A stretch of 64,000 bases of DNA. Source: Undaria pinnatifida. Lineage: Eukaryota; Sar; Phaeophyceae; Laminariales; Alariaceae. The position numbers were made by a program, and so were the translations under genes. The stretch spans positions 3,302,199-3,366,198 of the forward strand of contig JABAKD010000026.1 in the NCBI GenBank assembly GCA_012845835.1. The letters run 5' to 3'. Shown here in pieces: positions 1 through 15,100 of this stretch. The notes beneath the pieces were generated by a model. It was not told the DNA's origin. It ran no database searches and was given only the letters and a program-made list of their open reading frames with translations. Within the stretch, counting starts at the first letter, position 1; every line of letters starts with the position of its first letter.

Positions 1-134
1 GAAAAACCATTAGCCACCGCACAAGTAACCCGGTAAGTAACGCCGACCCGTCTAGAAAAATTTATAGCATGTCTATAGTCGGGATCCGTGGAGACTGCCG
101 GGTGCGACGAGAGAACCCGCAACATCAATTACCC

Positions 135-3100
135 CTAGACTTGTACGGGTACAGACGAACAGGCGGCCCTGGGTCTTACCTCATCTTCGCTGTCGGTCTC
201 GTCGTCGTAAGCCTGCATGACCTGCTCGAACAGTGTGGGCTCGTTGTCCAACTCAAGGTCGTCCGGGTGGGGTTCGTACTGGGGGAGGGTGGACGCGCTG
301 ATGACCTCGAACTGTACCGCCTTCTGCTGGTCCAGGCCGATGTAGCTGTCGCTCTTCACGAAGACGTCCAGCTTCACCGTCCCGGGCTTGTTGGGCGCCA
401 TCATCTTCACCTGGCCAAATTGAGAGCATGCCAACATAAAAGCACAAGTCAAGACAAAAAACACATATCATATAATGTCAGGTGTCGTATCGTATCGCAT
501 CATGTGATACGATACCTACTTTGTGATGATGTAACCATCCTCATCATTATCACCATCATTATTACTATCATTATCAACATCATCATCATCACCATCACCC
601 ATGCCAATGTCACGGTATAGACTACAGACACTACTTGTTGGCGTGCCATCATCTTCACCTCTGTTGATCGTACTCATGACCACGCCAACACAAACACACA
701 CATGTCACCGCGTAAACACCCAAGGGAAGTATGCTACTGGTGCCTGTTTTGAGACAATCGCGTTGGTTTCAGGGAAAAGAGGCAATGCGAGAACATCATA
801 CTTCTATTCACCAGTCGAAACGATGACCACGCCAATTCAGACACACCTATCTATGTCACCGCCTGAACACGCACGGTGATACAGTACCTATATTCCTGAC
901 CATGGGCTACACTAGTTTTTTAATATGCATATCACGATATATCAAGACATAGGCACATGGGGTTATATCAGTTTTGTGACTAGGAATGCGCGGGGTGTCA
1001 AGTAGAAAAACGCCGGTTCAATGAGAACACAAACCCACACGCACACACCGACGTCCACGCCCACACCCACACCAAAAACACAGAAACATACCCACACCAA
1101 AAACACAGAAACATACCCACACCCGAAAACACCCACCTACGCCCGCCTCCACCCACCACAAACCCAAACATACACACCCACACATCACACGCCCATGCAA
1201 CCAGCTACACGTACGTACCTCCTTGGATACGACTTGGCCGTTGTCCGCGATGCGCTCAAAGCTGAAGATGGTCTTGCGGTTCGTATCCCCCACGAGCACC
1301 CACCACCCCTCGTCCGCGAAGAGAGGGTACTTCGGGGCGTAGACCGGTGGCACCGTGCCCCCCTCCTTGACGTTGTTGCGGGTGAGCGTCACCTGTTCCA
1401 TCAAGGGAAGGCGCAGCACACGGTGGTCGATGGTTGGTTGCAACACTCATTTAACAAGCGGCTGAAGACAGCACTTCTGCGCGTAGTCTAGTACACGGGG
1501 TTAGGGGCGACCCCTGAGGGGGCATAGGTGATTGGTGATTGCATTGTCGAACGAAGATAAGAATGGGGTATTATGCAGTACAGTACTACAGTAGTACAGA
1601 ACTAGAGTACTAGAGTGCGTGCCATGTACGCCGTTGGCGATAGTGGACAATGTCTAGTATAACGTACCAAGGAGCTTTCAAAAGTGTACCAGGTGCCTGG
1701 CAACTCCTGAAAGTACACCAGGTAGTGTACCTGGAATCTGGTAGCCCTTGTTGTTTTCACTTTCACTCGCATAATCAAGTCCGCGGTCACTGGACAGGCT
1801 CCAGTCACCCCGCAGTGAAAGGATGCCCCAGCCAGGGAAAAAACACAAGCAAACCCTAACCCGAAGCCCTTTCAACGACAACTACTGCTACAACCACTGC
1901 TACAACTACAACTTCTAAAAATACGCAACGTAGCTCCTAAACGTGCAAGAGCACCAGGTCATATTATAGCTAAAGTACTAGCAATAGGAAGCTTTAAAGG
2001 AATGCCGGGTACCCAAGTACAACGAGTACGCGGTAGCTTCTGTAGGTGCACGAGGTACGAACAGCTCCTGCATGCAGTACAAGATTCACCAGGCACAACG
2101 TAGCTCCTAAAAGTAAGTCAGGTAATAGGTACCAGGTGAATATACAAGACAGCTAAAAAAAGGACGCAATGACGACAATACGATACGATCTGACACGTTG
2201 ATGGTGACCAACAAGTCGTTCTGCGCGATCTCCCCCTCGTCTTCTACGAAGTTCTGGCATGATATGATACACCATGATATAATACGACACGATACGATGA
2301 TGTGACATCATATGGCACGACACTATACGATACGAGACGATATGGTAAAACACCTTGATGGTGACCAAGTCGTTCTCCGCAATCTCCCCCTCGTCTTCTA
2401 CGAAGATGTCGACCTTGACTTCAACGTCCGGAATGATGTCACACACACGGTGCACTTCCTCCTGCTGCGCCGAGGTCAGCTTGTCCAATCCCTGCAAAAA
2501 AAAAACAAAAAACGTTTATATAAAAAAAAGATAAAATCGTTTATGGGAGGGTATGGCAGGGTATGGCAAAACACGCGGGGGCGCCGAGAAGGGAAGGGAA
2601 TGCAAAGGAGGCGCGTGCTATGATACAAAGGGAGCAGCACATTTGGGCAGAAAATAAAAACGACCGACGGCTTGACAGCGAGGACTCCCTCCTCAACCGA
2701 CGTACTACACGAAGCCGCTACCAAATGCCGCGTGCCAGCTATGCGTAGAATCCCGTTAGCGTTTTGTCAAATCATTTCTGTCAACACTACAGTAATCCTT
2801 GGGATCGCCCTCAGATTACGTGCTGTAGGTGCATCACTATGCGTTGAGGGGCGGGGTTGTTGGCGGCATTTCACGCTCGTATATGCAACGCTTGTGAAGG
2901 GCTTTTCCGCAACGAGTGAGTTTGTGCGGCATGGGTGAGACCCGAAGCACAACGTACGAGACTGATGGAGCATGCGGAACTATGAAGGGCCAACACATCC
3001 ACCATTGCGAGTGTATATGAAGTGCCAACACATCCACCATTGCGAGTGTGAAGATGCATGTCCGTGACGTTACCATGGGCAACGGGGTTTGCACGGTAAG

Positions 3101-6100
3101 CAGGGCTACCCGAGAACTGCTGCTGCACGCGGCGCAGACGACAACCAAGGACTGGTGAAAGGCTAGGGATACACGGATACACGGTACACTGGCATAACAT
3201 TCAGCACATCTTGTATGTACTTTCATGTGTATTTTAAATACGAGCATAGACTAAATGTAGCATAATAGGGTTTTCGGGGCATAATAATAGCAGAAGGAGC
3301 TCAACAGGCACAACCGGGAGACAACTAAGAAATCACAACTCTCGGCAGAAAAAATCAAACCATCTGGAAAAAAACGAGCAGAAAACTTTTATACGGAAAA
3401 ATACCAACGACGCCCACCTTGCGCTTCTCTCTTGGCAGCTTGATGTACTCCCGAATCCCCGCGGCAGCATCGCTACCGCTGGAGATCATCTTGGCCTCCG
3501 CTTTCCCGATGTGCGGCAACTGTTCGTACATAAACATGACAGCCAGGCGGACAATGTTCAGAATGTACACTTTCTGGAATGTGCGGCAAGTATATATAAA
3601 TAAACCGGATAACCACGCGGTCATGACTTTGCTTTCCACTTTGCTTTCCCGGGTGAGCGGCAACTGCCCGCACAAACACAGGACAAACCGGCGGGGATTA
3701 CATATACTAGAAGTATCATAGAATATCGTCTCCCCGAATCAAGTCAATATGTAAACGAAAATACCTTCATACAAGGGGTCCCCATGGGTTCCTGCATTCA
3801 CCGGCGCCCACGCGTCCGACGGATTAAACTCCCTGCACCATTTTTTGTCTCATGTTTTGATACCGGTATAAATATCTGTTTACACGCTTGCAGGATCAAG
3901 CATACACCAAACATGTACATGGTACCTGGTAAGTGTTACGCATGCCAAGGGTTATAGTAGTATGGAGACATTGCCCTATTCTGCAAGATTGCGGCAGCTC
4001 CAACTTTAAAAGAATGGAATCAAATCATAACTAGAATTAAGAAAATGGGACGTGCGCGGTGCACGACCAAGTAGCTGATCGGGATGACAGGACTCAGTAT
4101 CACTCATCAGTGCTCAGACTCGTTGCTGACGTTTTTGTTTTCTTCATGAGGCTCCCAAACTCGTTTAGTGTATCGTTCTCAACAACCAACACAACACAAG
4201 TTCTTCAGCCTACACAATAAGATACGCCTGTACCCTTCGGGCCACGCCATCAACGTATCCCGGCCTGCCCTATCACGTGAGCAAAGCACTGAACGACAGA
4301 GACAAGGTACTACTGGGCATTCAGGCATGAATAGGCACGGTTATTTCAGACATAAAAAGGTAACGCTTTCAATCATGAATATAATACAAATAATGCTTTC
4401 CGCCATCAGGATGGAATATTTTCATGCGTAGTTAAGGTTGGAGCGCCCCGCAAACGTCGACAACGGATCCACCGCACCTGCATGAGCGAGCTGTCCTCCA
4501 GCCACAACCCCTGCAGCACATGCTGGCTGAACTCGATCACATAAATCGTCGTCTGCAGCCACCGTCGGCTGCACGCTAGCTCAATCATGGCCTCGATCAG
4601 GTCGGGAGTCTTGATCAGCATCGTGTCCAGGTTCTGAATACACAGGCACCAACAACATCACCACCACCACCACCACCGCCACCACAGAAGAAGGAAACAA
4701 GGAAACATTCAAACAAGCGATACGAGTCCATGTGCCCAGGTGCATTATGGGGTACTCACTATCTGGCGCGTGGCCCAACATAACCTCGACCAGCACATGA
4801 CAACAACGACGAGCAACGTGAACATGACCATGACCAACACCACCAGCAGCACCACGAACCACGGGAGACCACCGCCACCATCACCACCACCGCCACCATC
4901 ACCACCAACGCCACCACCAGCCCACACCAGCAACAGCAACCGTAACCACCATATGCGCCTGCAAGAGCAGCAAGGTGCAAGGAAAGTGGCTCACCTTGCA
5001 AAGATTGGGGTCCATCGGCTTCTGTGCAAACATCAACACCGCCAACACCACCAACAGCACCCTCACCACCCTCACCACCCGACTAACGGCAACATGACCA
5101 CTCACACCAACACCACCACCAAAACCATCACCAACACGACCAAGAACCAACACCATCTGCAACAGCAACAGCAGCACAACAGCAGCAAGGACTAATAAAA
5201 GTGGCTTACCTTGCAGAGGTCGTTGCTCATTGGCTTCTGCGCAACGTGCGCGAAGACTTGCACGGCGCCCTTTTGGATAACCGGGTGGTCGTACTTCAGC
5301 TTGGGCATCAAGGCGCTTTCCTGAGGACGTTGCCGTACAAGGCAAATTGCAAGAATGCATAAGATATCACACGATACCACGAGACATCACAAGGCAAGGA
5401 TGAGGGTATTATCATGAGACATGCGTACCAACAGAGCGATTGGGGCCTGTCCTGTGACCACGCCCTAGATTGCGGCAATGGGGTCATGTGGGAACAATAG
5501 CAACAGCATCAACAAGGCAACGTCAAGGCAGACATCACAACGCAAGGTTGGTGAAGATATCACAAGGCAAGTTGACGGAAGACACTATTAATACGGCTTC
5601 AAGACATCACAAAGCCAAGTTAACCCTTTTAGCACCACACTCCCGATACGGGCACAAAAACACTTGGAATTAGACTACGGAATTTTTAGGAGTTGGAAAT
5701 GGGTTAAGCAAGACACGACAACACATCACAACACATCACAACACATCACAAGGCGGGCGCAAGGAACAAACACACAAGACGTCACAGGACAAGGTTAAGC
5801 AAGACATTGAATATCCATTTCTACAGCGGCGGCAGTCTAGACACAAAACGCACTTTGTGCATTTCAACCAAAGAAGGAAAACATGCGTCATGGGCTGAGA
5901 GAGAATTCGAAACGTTTTTGCGAAGCATGCTGCAACAAAGCACGGCAAAGGCAGCAACGCAGCAGGACCAGCTAACCCCTGTCCCCATCGAGTTGCGGAC
6001 ATCAGCGTGATCTCACTGCACTCACCTTGTAAAGTTGCCTGTACAGCCGAGTGACCTCCTTCCCCTCCTGCGGCCGGTCCTTGTCCGGAGTGTTCAGGGC

Positions 6101-9100
6101 ACGGAACTCGGCAGAACCAGCTAGCACCTACCGGGTATAGCCGATCAAATACAAAAAACACAGAACAGTGCACACTCAATGGACGGACGACAAACCATCG
6201 CAACAAAAGCGAAAATAGCAAAGCACAAGAGCGGATGAAACGAAATACACGGCGCCCACACGAGCACCTTGTAAGGAATACCACGCACAAAAAAAGAGGG
6301 GGGGGGAAACAAGCAAAAGATATACGTAGCGGCATATTATGTTTTTTTTTTCAACAAAAATCCACGAGTGCTACCTGGCAAATTTTAACAGTCCACATAA
6401 CCCTTTCCAACACCTCTGCAAACACAAGCGCGTGCCGAAAGCTCTCTCTACCCAAACCGCGGCGCCTATTTATCACCACGAAACCTATCCCCACGCCCCA
6501 AGTCTCTCTCGGGCCCGCACACAACTAATAGTCGCACCTCCGGCATGTTCTTCATCTGAGAGGCGTCGCTGAGCATGTGGTTGTACCAAGCGTAGCTGTC
6601 GTACATGACATTCTTCTCCCCGTATTTCTTAGACCGGGCGTACCACATGGCCACGATGGCTGGGATTGTACGAGCGGTCAGAAGGATGGAGATAGGCGAC
6701 CGAAGCGATGATTGGATTGGTGGATTGGTGGGTCGGTGGGAATGCAGCAGGTGATTAGTTGGACAACCAAAAGAAAAAAACTCGGGGCGGATGGGTCAAA
6801 CCACCTTTTTTTTGTAAGGTGGAAAAGGCAGTGCAAATAAAATACGCCCATGGGACGCAAAACAAAAAAAAAGGAGGTCTACCCTTACCAGCCAACACGA
6901 CATTCTTGTTTACACCGCACCAAAACAAAGCACCTCTTTCGAGATCGCTCGCTGTATTATTATTAGCACAACTCTACCATCGATCGCGGTACATTCTCAG
7001 ACGAGACAGAAAACCAGGACGGGCGATTTCGTTTTCGATTTTGTTTCTGCATTATCACAACGAACACTTAGCACAAAAAGTTGAAGATGGCTGAAAAAAT
7101 CCTGCTGCGCGAGTTCCTGGCGACATCTCAACTATCTTATAAAGTAGGTAACGTGGCTCACGTGCAACGATTACGACAGTCACGCAAACATCCTGCTGCG
7201 CGAACTAATTGCTAGCAGCAGCTGCTACTATCGGATAGGCTAGGCTAGGCGGGTCAATGATCGCGACAGTTGAAAAAATCCGAGTACCTAGCTGAAAGTT
7301 TACACCATCTTACATAGATGGCTGCTTGCGCTGTCACTACCGATTACAACGCTGGATTGCCAATAAAAATTAGTTAAATTGACACGATATGTAGGTATGA
7401 AAATACGTGGAAGCGTGGTGAGCTTTAGCTTTAATTTTCCCCATATACGTCTGATGATATACAAAAAAACGCCCAAGGTAACGTTGCTCACATGGAATGA
7501 CCACCACCATGGCGATGAGGTAGATGATGAGGATGGTGTTGTGGTGCTCCTTCTCCAGCAGGAAGGTGGGCAGAGCGATGGACACTTCCATCGGCTGCTT
7601 CCCGTCGGGGTTACCAAACTTTCGCCAGTTTTCCATCGCCTATTGACCCACCGCAAAAGATGAGCAACAAAACATAAAACGTGTCAACAATGAATAAGTT
7701 AAGTTTGACCTCAGAGAGCACGCGACAATTTTCTACACTGGCTCCATCTCTGTAGTCGGAAAGTTCGGAGGTCACCTTCACATGCATCATTAATTCATAT
7801 CTCGAAATCTTTCACGATCAAAAATAGGTACACAAAAAAAAGAAGATCTCGCGGGGTCGGTGCATTGTTGATCATGTGTTGCATGCCATGATCGTCGCAT
7901 GCCATGGTTGGAAGCGGGCCCCCATTACGCTGACAGACCTAGAACATAACACTTCTCCATTCGCTGACAGACCCAGAACATAACACGTCTAACACGTGGT
8001 TTTCCTTAGGCTGTGATACGAGATTCTCACCGTAGGTGTGAACCAATTTTCCACACGAACATCAGGAGGCGTCACCTCGAACAATTTATGCTGGCATTTT
8101 GCTTAGTCGCGTCGTGCTGTTGTGCGGTGTTCTGTTGCGTTATGGTTGTGCTACGTTGCGTTCCATAGTGCTGCTGTGTTGCGTTGCGGTGGCCGTCGTG
8201 CTGCCTCTCCTCACCTTAACGTCGGTGAGCGCCTCGTACGCCTTGGCAATCTTCATGAACATGTCCTCCGCCACCTTGTTGTCTGGGTTCTGCGAACACC
8301 ACCACCAACAAAAGCAGGACACACGAAAAATAAACACACCACCAAAATGAGTCAAAAGGCGTCAAAAGGCGTCGGTCGGGTAGGCAAAGCGACACTATTT
8401 TGAAAAGTGACGAAATAAAGGGGGAACCGGACAGTACACCAATCTGCAGCGACAGGGATCAATCGATCGTCAACTGCGACGACAACGTACGGCAGGCCCC
8501 ACGGTGGCGCTAAAAACATATACACCGTTTCGACATAGAGCAGCACTATACAGGGGTCCCCGAGTAAGGCCGGGGTGTGCTATACACTATATAGAGCAAT
8601 GTGACCGCCTTATTGAGGGAAGCCGCCTTATTCACCATATTCATTCCACGTTATCAGTGCAATTCCCCAGTCGCGCCAAGCGCTCTGGCCGCCTTACATA
8701 GGGAAGCCGCCTTAGTGGGAGACCCCTGCTGGATTACCCCACAATGCTGTAACGACGAGGCTATTACTACCAGTTATTGCAATAACAGGAATATCGCGCT
8801 GTTAACACCGACCGAGTTGGAGTAGGACAACGGTCGATCTGCTCTCCCACTACGACCCACACCACAGGGGTCAACAGCGGCCCGAGGATTGGCGACCACC
8901 TGCAGCAGTTAACTCTTTCACTACTGCAAAAAAGACCCCACACTATTTCCAAGTAGTTTGTCACAAAAAAAACGTGCGCGCAGTTCTACACGGGTTATCA
9001 TTAATAACCCTAACCCCGACCCAAATGTACCGGAGTACCCTGACCCTGACCCTGACCCTGACCCAATTTTATGGGACGATCCTAACCCTAACTTGACCCC

Positions 9101-12100
9101 CAAGTTATTGGAGGGTCGAAGCCGGCGCGGCGCCGACCTTGTCAGGGTGGTAGATGAGAGAGAGCGCTCGGTACTGCTTCTTGATGTCTCGCGCTTCCGT
9201 GGAGGGGGTGACGCCGAGGATGGCGAAGGGGTCGAACCCTTTGATTTCCGCGTCATCCGTCATGGAATTCAGCAGGTAGAAAAAACACGCCCATCCCGCC
9301 ACCAAGGTCAGCACCTGTCGCCATCGAGCGAGAGAGCGACAACAAAAGTTCCGGGGTGAGAAACACACGAGCAGAGGAGGCAAACCAACTATTAATATAA
9401 TATGAACCAACACAGAGTGCATGGGTAAGAATCGCATTGAAAAAGTTGAAAGCTCGTACAGAAGCGGTCTCATTCACGTGTCAACTATTAGATACTACGC
9501 AAGGAGGTTGTTAACTTTAATAGAAGCAACACTTTTTAAGCCCGTCTTTTTGTCGTTTCTTTCCAGTACGGAACAGTTTGATGTCTCAACGGGGGTGGCG
9601 AGTATGTATAGAGCAGCACCGCAGCCTACCGAAGTGAGTGCCGCTTTGGGCCCCAGTTACACAAGGTCGGCATGCCGGCGTCATCCCCTCGCTCTCTGTG
9701 TGCAGTTGCCGCCACCTCTCCAACGGGAAGCGAACGCTGAATGGCGGCACCAGCTCCTATAATGGTACTGGTACACATCAGCATATACTCAAATTACTGA
9801 AAAAAAAACAGCAGCATGACCTGTCAACTGGGTCGGTTCGTTACGAACGATGGACAAACAACTCCCTGCACCCCTACTCAACCAAAGAACAAGGGGGCAA
9901 TCTGCACCGTGGTTCTCTCACGAAAAACCGCAAACTTGCACTGGTACTGGTACACATCAGCATATATTCAAATAAATGAAAAAAATAGCAGCATCACCTT
10001 TCAACTTTTACCAGGGCACCAGGTACAGCGGAAAACACACCACCACCAGCACCAGCACCAGCAGTGGCACAAGCCTCGCCCCGTGGCCACTACAATACTA
10101 GTTGCACGAAAGCGGTACCAGGTAACTACCTGTGTGTAAAACAGCACTCCCACTATCCAACAAAGACGCACTCAATGTAGACTAATAAGAGATGGTGGTT
10201 TGACCCCGTGACTGACCGTCCTCCGACACGAAGACTAGTACTGAAGTATGCCAACCCCCGTGGCCAGTATCCACACGTACGACAGGTCACCGGTCCCCAT
10301 CTGATCATCTATCTCTTTCAGGGAAGATTCGTATGCTCTATATCGTATATATCGTATATAAGGTCTATATGATCTAGCTCATGTTACATCATGTTACCAG
10401 GTGGGAGCCGGAGCCGTACAATCTTCATGATCTAGCTACTGCTGTAATGGTTCCAGGGTTGAATATGTAAATATGTACCCCATCTATACAGATCCCTGCA
10501 CAGCATCACACAACGGCAAATATACAGCAAATACTGCAGATGATCTAGATCATGATCAGGAAATACTGTAGATGACCTAGGTCGTGATCGGCCCGATTAC
10601 AGCATCGGCCACACCAACCAGCCCGGGCTATTGGGGTATCACAACATGGCATGTGTCCAAACTTCAACGCAAGGAGCTGTACGAGACGCACGAAGCCTGG
10701 TGATTTCCGTACTGTTGCCGCGGCTGTATGCTCTTTCTATACCTAAATGGTTGATAATATCGCGCCCGTCTTTTTTTTGGGCGCTGTGCATGAGTTCCAA
10801 CGAATTTCCATAAGCGTTATCCAAAAGACGTCTTTACACGCCCAAGAAAGACCAGTCTCCTGGTAATAGCACCTACCTGGTACACAACAAGTAGTGCAAG
10901 GCCATAGGGGGCGTTAATGCGACCAAAACGACCGTTTTCCTGTTGATATTACTACACTAAAACTAGCATATTAAGGCCAGAAGAGCAAAACAGGTCTTCA
11001 AGCGCCCAAAGAGACCGTTCTTCTATTAATATTATGGCGTAGTACTTGTAGCTCTCCAACACCTTGGTGCAGAGTACCTGCAGACCAATAATGAATACAG
11101 CAATAACAGCAGTAATAAAAAAAACAGATCACCTCGGCGGCGAACTACCATTGCGTAAGCAGCGTGGCGAGTTCCACTTCGTCCTACACATATCATGCAT
11201 GGGTCCACAAGGGTGAACAACAGCACATTTCGAACCCCGGTACAATGTTTGCCACCGGTGACTAAAGTTCGCACATTTGCTCTTGGTTTATACTATGGCA
11301 TAGACTTCCTGGTTTCTTTAGTAGAAAAAACGAGCAGCAGTACGTAACAGCTCAAACAATAAAATAGCTGACCTTGGCGACGAAAGACCATTGCGTCAGC
11401 AGCACGGTCAGCCCCACTTTGTCCTTTTTCACCCTGCTGCATTTCGCCTTCTCCGCGTTGGTGCGGGCATTTTTTACCGCTCCTCGGGCTGGGATGACTG
11501 CGCGGAAGATCTGGTGAAAGCGCGACGAAAAGCGTCAAAACGTCAACAAGAGGCAAACAGCCGAGAGCAAAGAGCGATGAACGTGGGATATATTAATATA
11601 TTTAATACATACTGGTACCGTACGATGTTAGACTATAAAATTGACTACCGACATCCCCCTTCTCCTCTCCCTCCTCTATCCATGTCTTTCTCTGTTGCAG
11701 GCGCCTCGCGACACAGCCATGACCACCATGATTAGGGCCGCGAGTTGGCCGACTAAAGTCAGCCGACTGGCAATTAGTTGGTTAGGTACAACACCGCAGT
11801 TATTGAGTTGCGTGTGATCATTGCGGAGTTCAGCGTGTTTGTATCTGACCGGTGAGCTTGTTTGTTTTTATGGCACGACGTGCGTTCTCCATCGATAAAG
11901 GCTTGCTTCGCCACCCACCCAATCATTACGAGAACAGCTAGCCGCCAACTCCAGCCAAGATGCGTGCAATGATGAGAGGTGCAGAGGTAGCAGTTTCGGC
12001 TACTACGATGGTAAGGTTTGTCGGGCATGACGGGGTCCCTTAGAACTTTCCACAGATGTTCTGAGTATAATCTCATACTCCGAGTACTGAAAATACTTAC

Positions 12101-15100
12101 TGGCGGCCTAAATACTCGGAGTACTTGGAGTATGAGCAGTACTGATGGTCCACATACTGCGAGTACTGGGAGTATGAGCAGCACATATGCTCGAGTACAA
12201 GCAGTACCCGCAGTACAAATAGCTAAATAACTTGGGAGTACTCCGAGTATCGACAGTATTAAACCCCGAAACACTAAAGCAGCGTTTGACTAAAATACTC
12301 CGAGCAATACTCTAACCAGCAGTACCTCGCAGTATAAAACCCTGAATAACTGCGGGTAATATTTACTGCACCTCGCAGTATGAGATCGAGAAATATGCCC
12401 GAGTATTAAAAGTATTATCAGTACTAAATGCCGAAATACTGGGAGTAGTCAAAGTACGAGCAGTACAGGGTCCTCCAATACTTCCAAGTACAGAGAGTGT
12501 TCCACAAAGTATCGAACCCAAAAATACTTCGAGTACAGCAGTATTCCAGCGTATTGGATTCCAAAATGCTACGAGTACAAGCAGTATCCCCAGTAGTACG
12601 TAATACTGTGAGTACAGGCAGAATCAAGCCTGGGAGTCCTGCAGAATTGCCATTATCCCCATTAATACTATACCATGGTAGCAATAAAATAATACATACG
12701 AACCCTATACAGAGGGCGCGCGCAGTTAAGAAATTCGGTCGTACACGAGTGAAATGAGGTTCTTTGCGTCCCCATGTTATATACTGTGAAAAACATTTTT
12801 TACCGCAAAAACGGCGAAAGGTCGTTGGTCGTTGCGAAAGGTCGTTGCGAAAGGTCGTTGCGAAAGGTCGTTGGTCGTATGAATATCGAGGCTTGACGTC
12901 GCACGAAAAATAAGAAATTTCACCACAGAAACGGTGCGTGTTCAGGGTTGGGTGCTATACTGATTCCCATATGTGTGATATGTTTAATTGGCCCTTACAA
13001 GTATTAGTAGACTGTGCTCAACGGCCACAACTATATACCTGGTAAAAAACTGAGCCTCGACGCCAATTTGGCGTTTCTTACCATATTAATAACGGAAGCC
13101 TAAGCCTTCTTCTCGTGTACCTGGTAGTAAGTAACAAGTACGACTGCGAGAAAATTCATTGGTAGTGGTCGATCCCTATCAAATTGTGTTGCATTTTGTA
13201 TCCAATGTGGTCTTACAATACCTGGTACTCACAAAACTCAATACCCTGGTACTAACTGTAATTACGCAACATGATCAACCTGTTTTTATACAAATATTTC
13301 AAGGACGCCAGCCGTGAGTTCGACGAATTTCGGGTCAATACTCATCTTTGCAAGCTACGTTGTTGGTACTTGTAACATACTATGTGGGTGAGTTTTTTCT
13401 CAATTGGAGGGGTCATATTATTTTGTTGTTCGTCGGGTTTCGGCAAACTTTTCACCAAGAGTCCGATTGCTGAAAAAACGAATTAGTGAAAAATAAATAC
13501 TTCGAGTAGAAGTTAAGGTAGATACCTGGTATGTTTCAACTATTTCTCGAATTCGGGACCCCGACCGTTTTTGTTTCTTGCTTCTTGTTTTCTTGAATAA
13601 ACGAAACTAAAACTCGTATGTGCATTGGGGAAGATCCAGATTTTGCTGCAGCCTGCTGCTACGTATTATTGCAAGATTGTGTTCTGTAGGGTTTGCGGAT
13701 TCCGGGTAAGGGTATGGGGGTCTTACAGAACTTACAGAAACTCCGGGTACGGGTATGGAAGTGTCACAGAACTCACATAAGTTCGAGGTATTGTGGCACA
13801 GGCGTACAGATTCACAAAAGTTCCGGGTTCGGTATACAAAGGTTGTACCCGTACCCCGGGTATTGTTGCACAGGTGTACAGAACTCACAGAAGATCCAGG
13901 TACGGGTATGAATGTTATACATAACTTACAAAAGTTGCGGGTACGGGTATGGAAGTGTTACAGAACGCACAGAAATTCCGGGTACTGTGGCACGGGCGTA
14001 CAGAGCTCACGGAAGCTCCGGGTAGGCAGGAAAATGCTGTACACGTACCCCGGGTATTGTGGCACGCACGTGCAGAACTTACAGAAGTTCTTTGTAGGGT
14101 AATACCCGGGTAAATACCCCGGGTACGGTTCTGTGAGTACCCTGACACAACACAGCAATGTAGAGAAATTTCGGGTACGGTTACGAATTTCGTAGAAAGC
14201 TCACAGAAGTTCCGGGTAGGGGTAGTATACCTCGGTAAATATCAGCCTGAAGGAGGCCAACAAACAAGGTAATAACACCTACTGGTATCACGTACGTACC
14301 ACTGTAGCCCATGTTTTTCGTTGCGCTGTCTTCCACAATTTTGACGATAAGAACCGTTTCAACTTACTGGAAAACGACTTCCACGGTCGCCGTTTTTACC
14401 TCCCAAATTAAGATACTGTCGTTTAGGGGGGGAGGGGGGGAGGGGGGGAGGGGGGGAGGGGGGGGAGGGGGGGAGGGGGGGGAGGGGGGGGAGGGGTGGA
14501 GGGGGGGGAGGGGGGGGAGGGGGGGAGGGGGGGGAGGGGGGGGAGGGGGGGGAGGGGGGGAGGGGGGGAGGGGGGGGAGGGGGGGAGGGGGGCGGGGGGG
14601 GAGGGGGGGAGGGGGGCGGGGGGGAGGGGGGGAGGGGGGCGGGGGGGGAGGGAGGGGGGAAGGGGGGGAGGGGAGGGGGGGGGGAGGGGGGAGAGGGGGA
14701 GGGGGGAGGGGGGGAGGGGGGAGAGGGAGAGGGGGGGGGGGGGGAGAGGGGGGGGGGGGGGGGGAGAGGAGGGGGGGGGGGGAGGGGGGGGAGGGGGGCG
14801 TCCTGCCCAAGAGACTGAAGTCCGGGTCTGGCCATCATCGTTTTGAAAGTTGTGGGCCTTCCAATGGCCGTCACAAGATAGCGTAAGGCCGCTCTGACTT
14901 CTTCGCCTTGTTGCATTCTCTCCCCAGTGCCATTGATGCACTTGATACCCTCTGTGAGCCCAATGCCGTCTTTAGTCGGTTCCTCCGTAGGGTCTGTTAG
15001 TATGACGTTTTTTCTCTTTTCTTTTCCTTGCTTCCTCTTATCGTCTCGTCTTTTCTTGCTTTTCTTGTCTTTCCTTTTCTTTCCTTTCCTTTTTCGCTCT

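Noticed and set aside
3770-3850. Possible extra SEC63 exon (EFNPSDAWAPV-like frame)
   Set aside because: Exons 9 and 10 join directly in phase to give the conserved LMQ-LPH junction, leaving no room for it.
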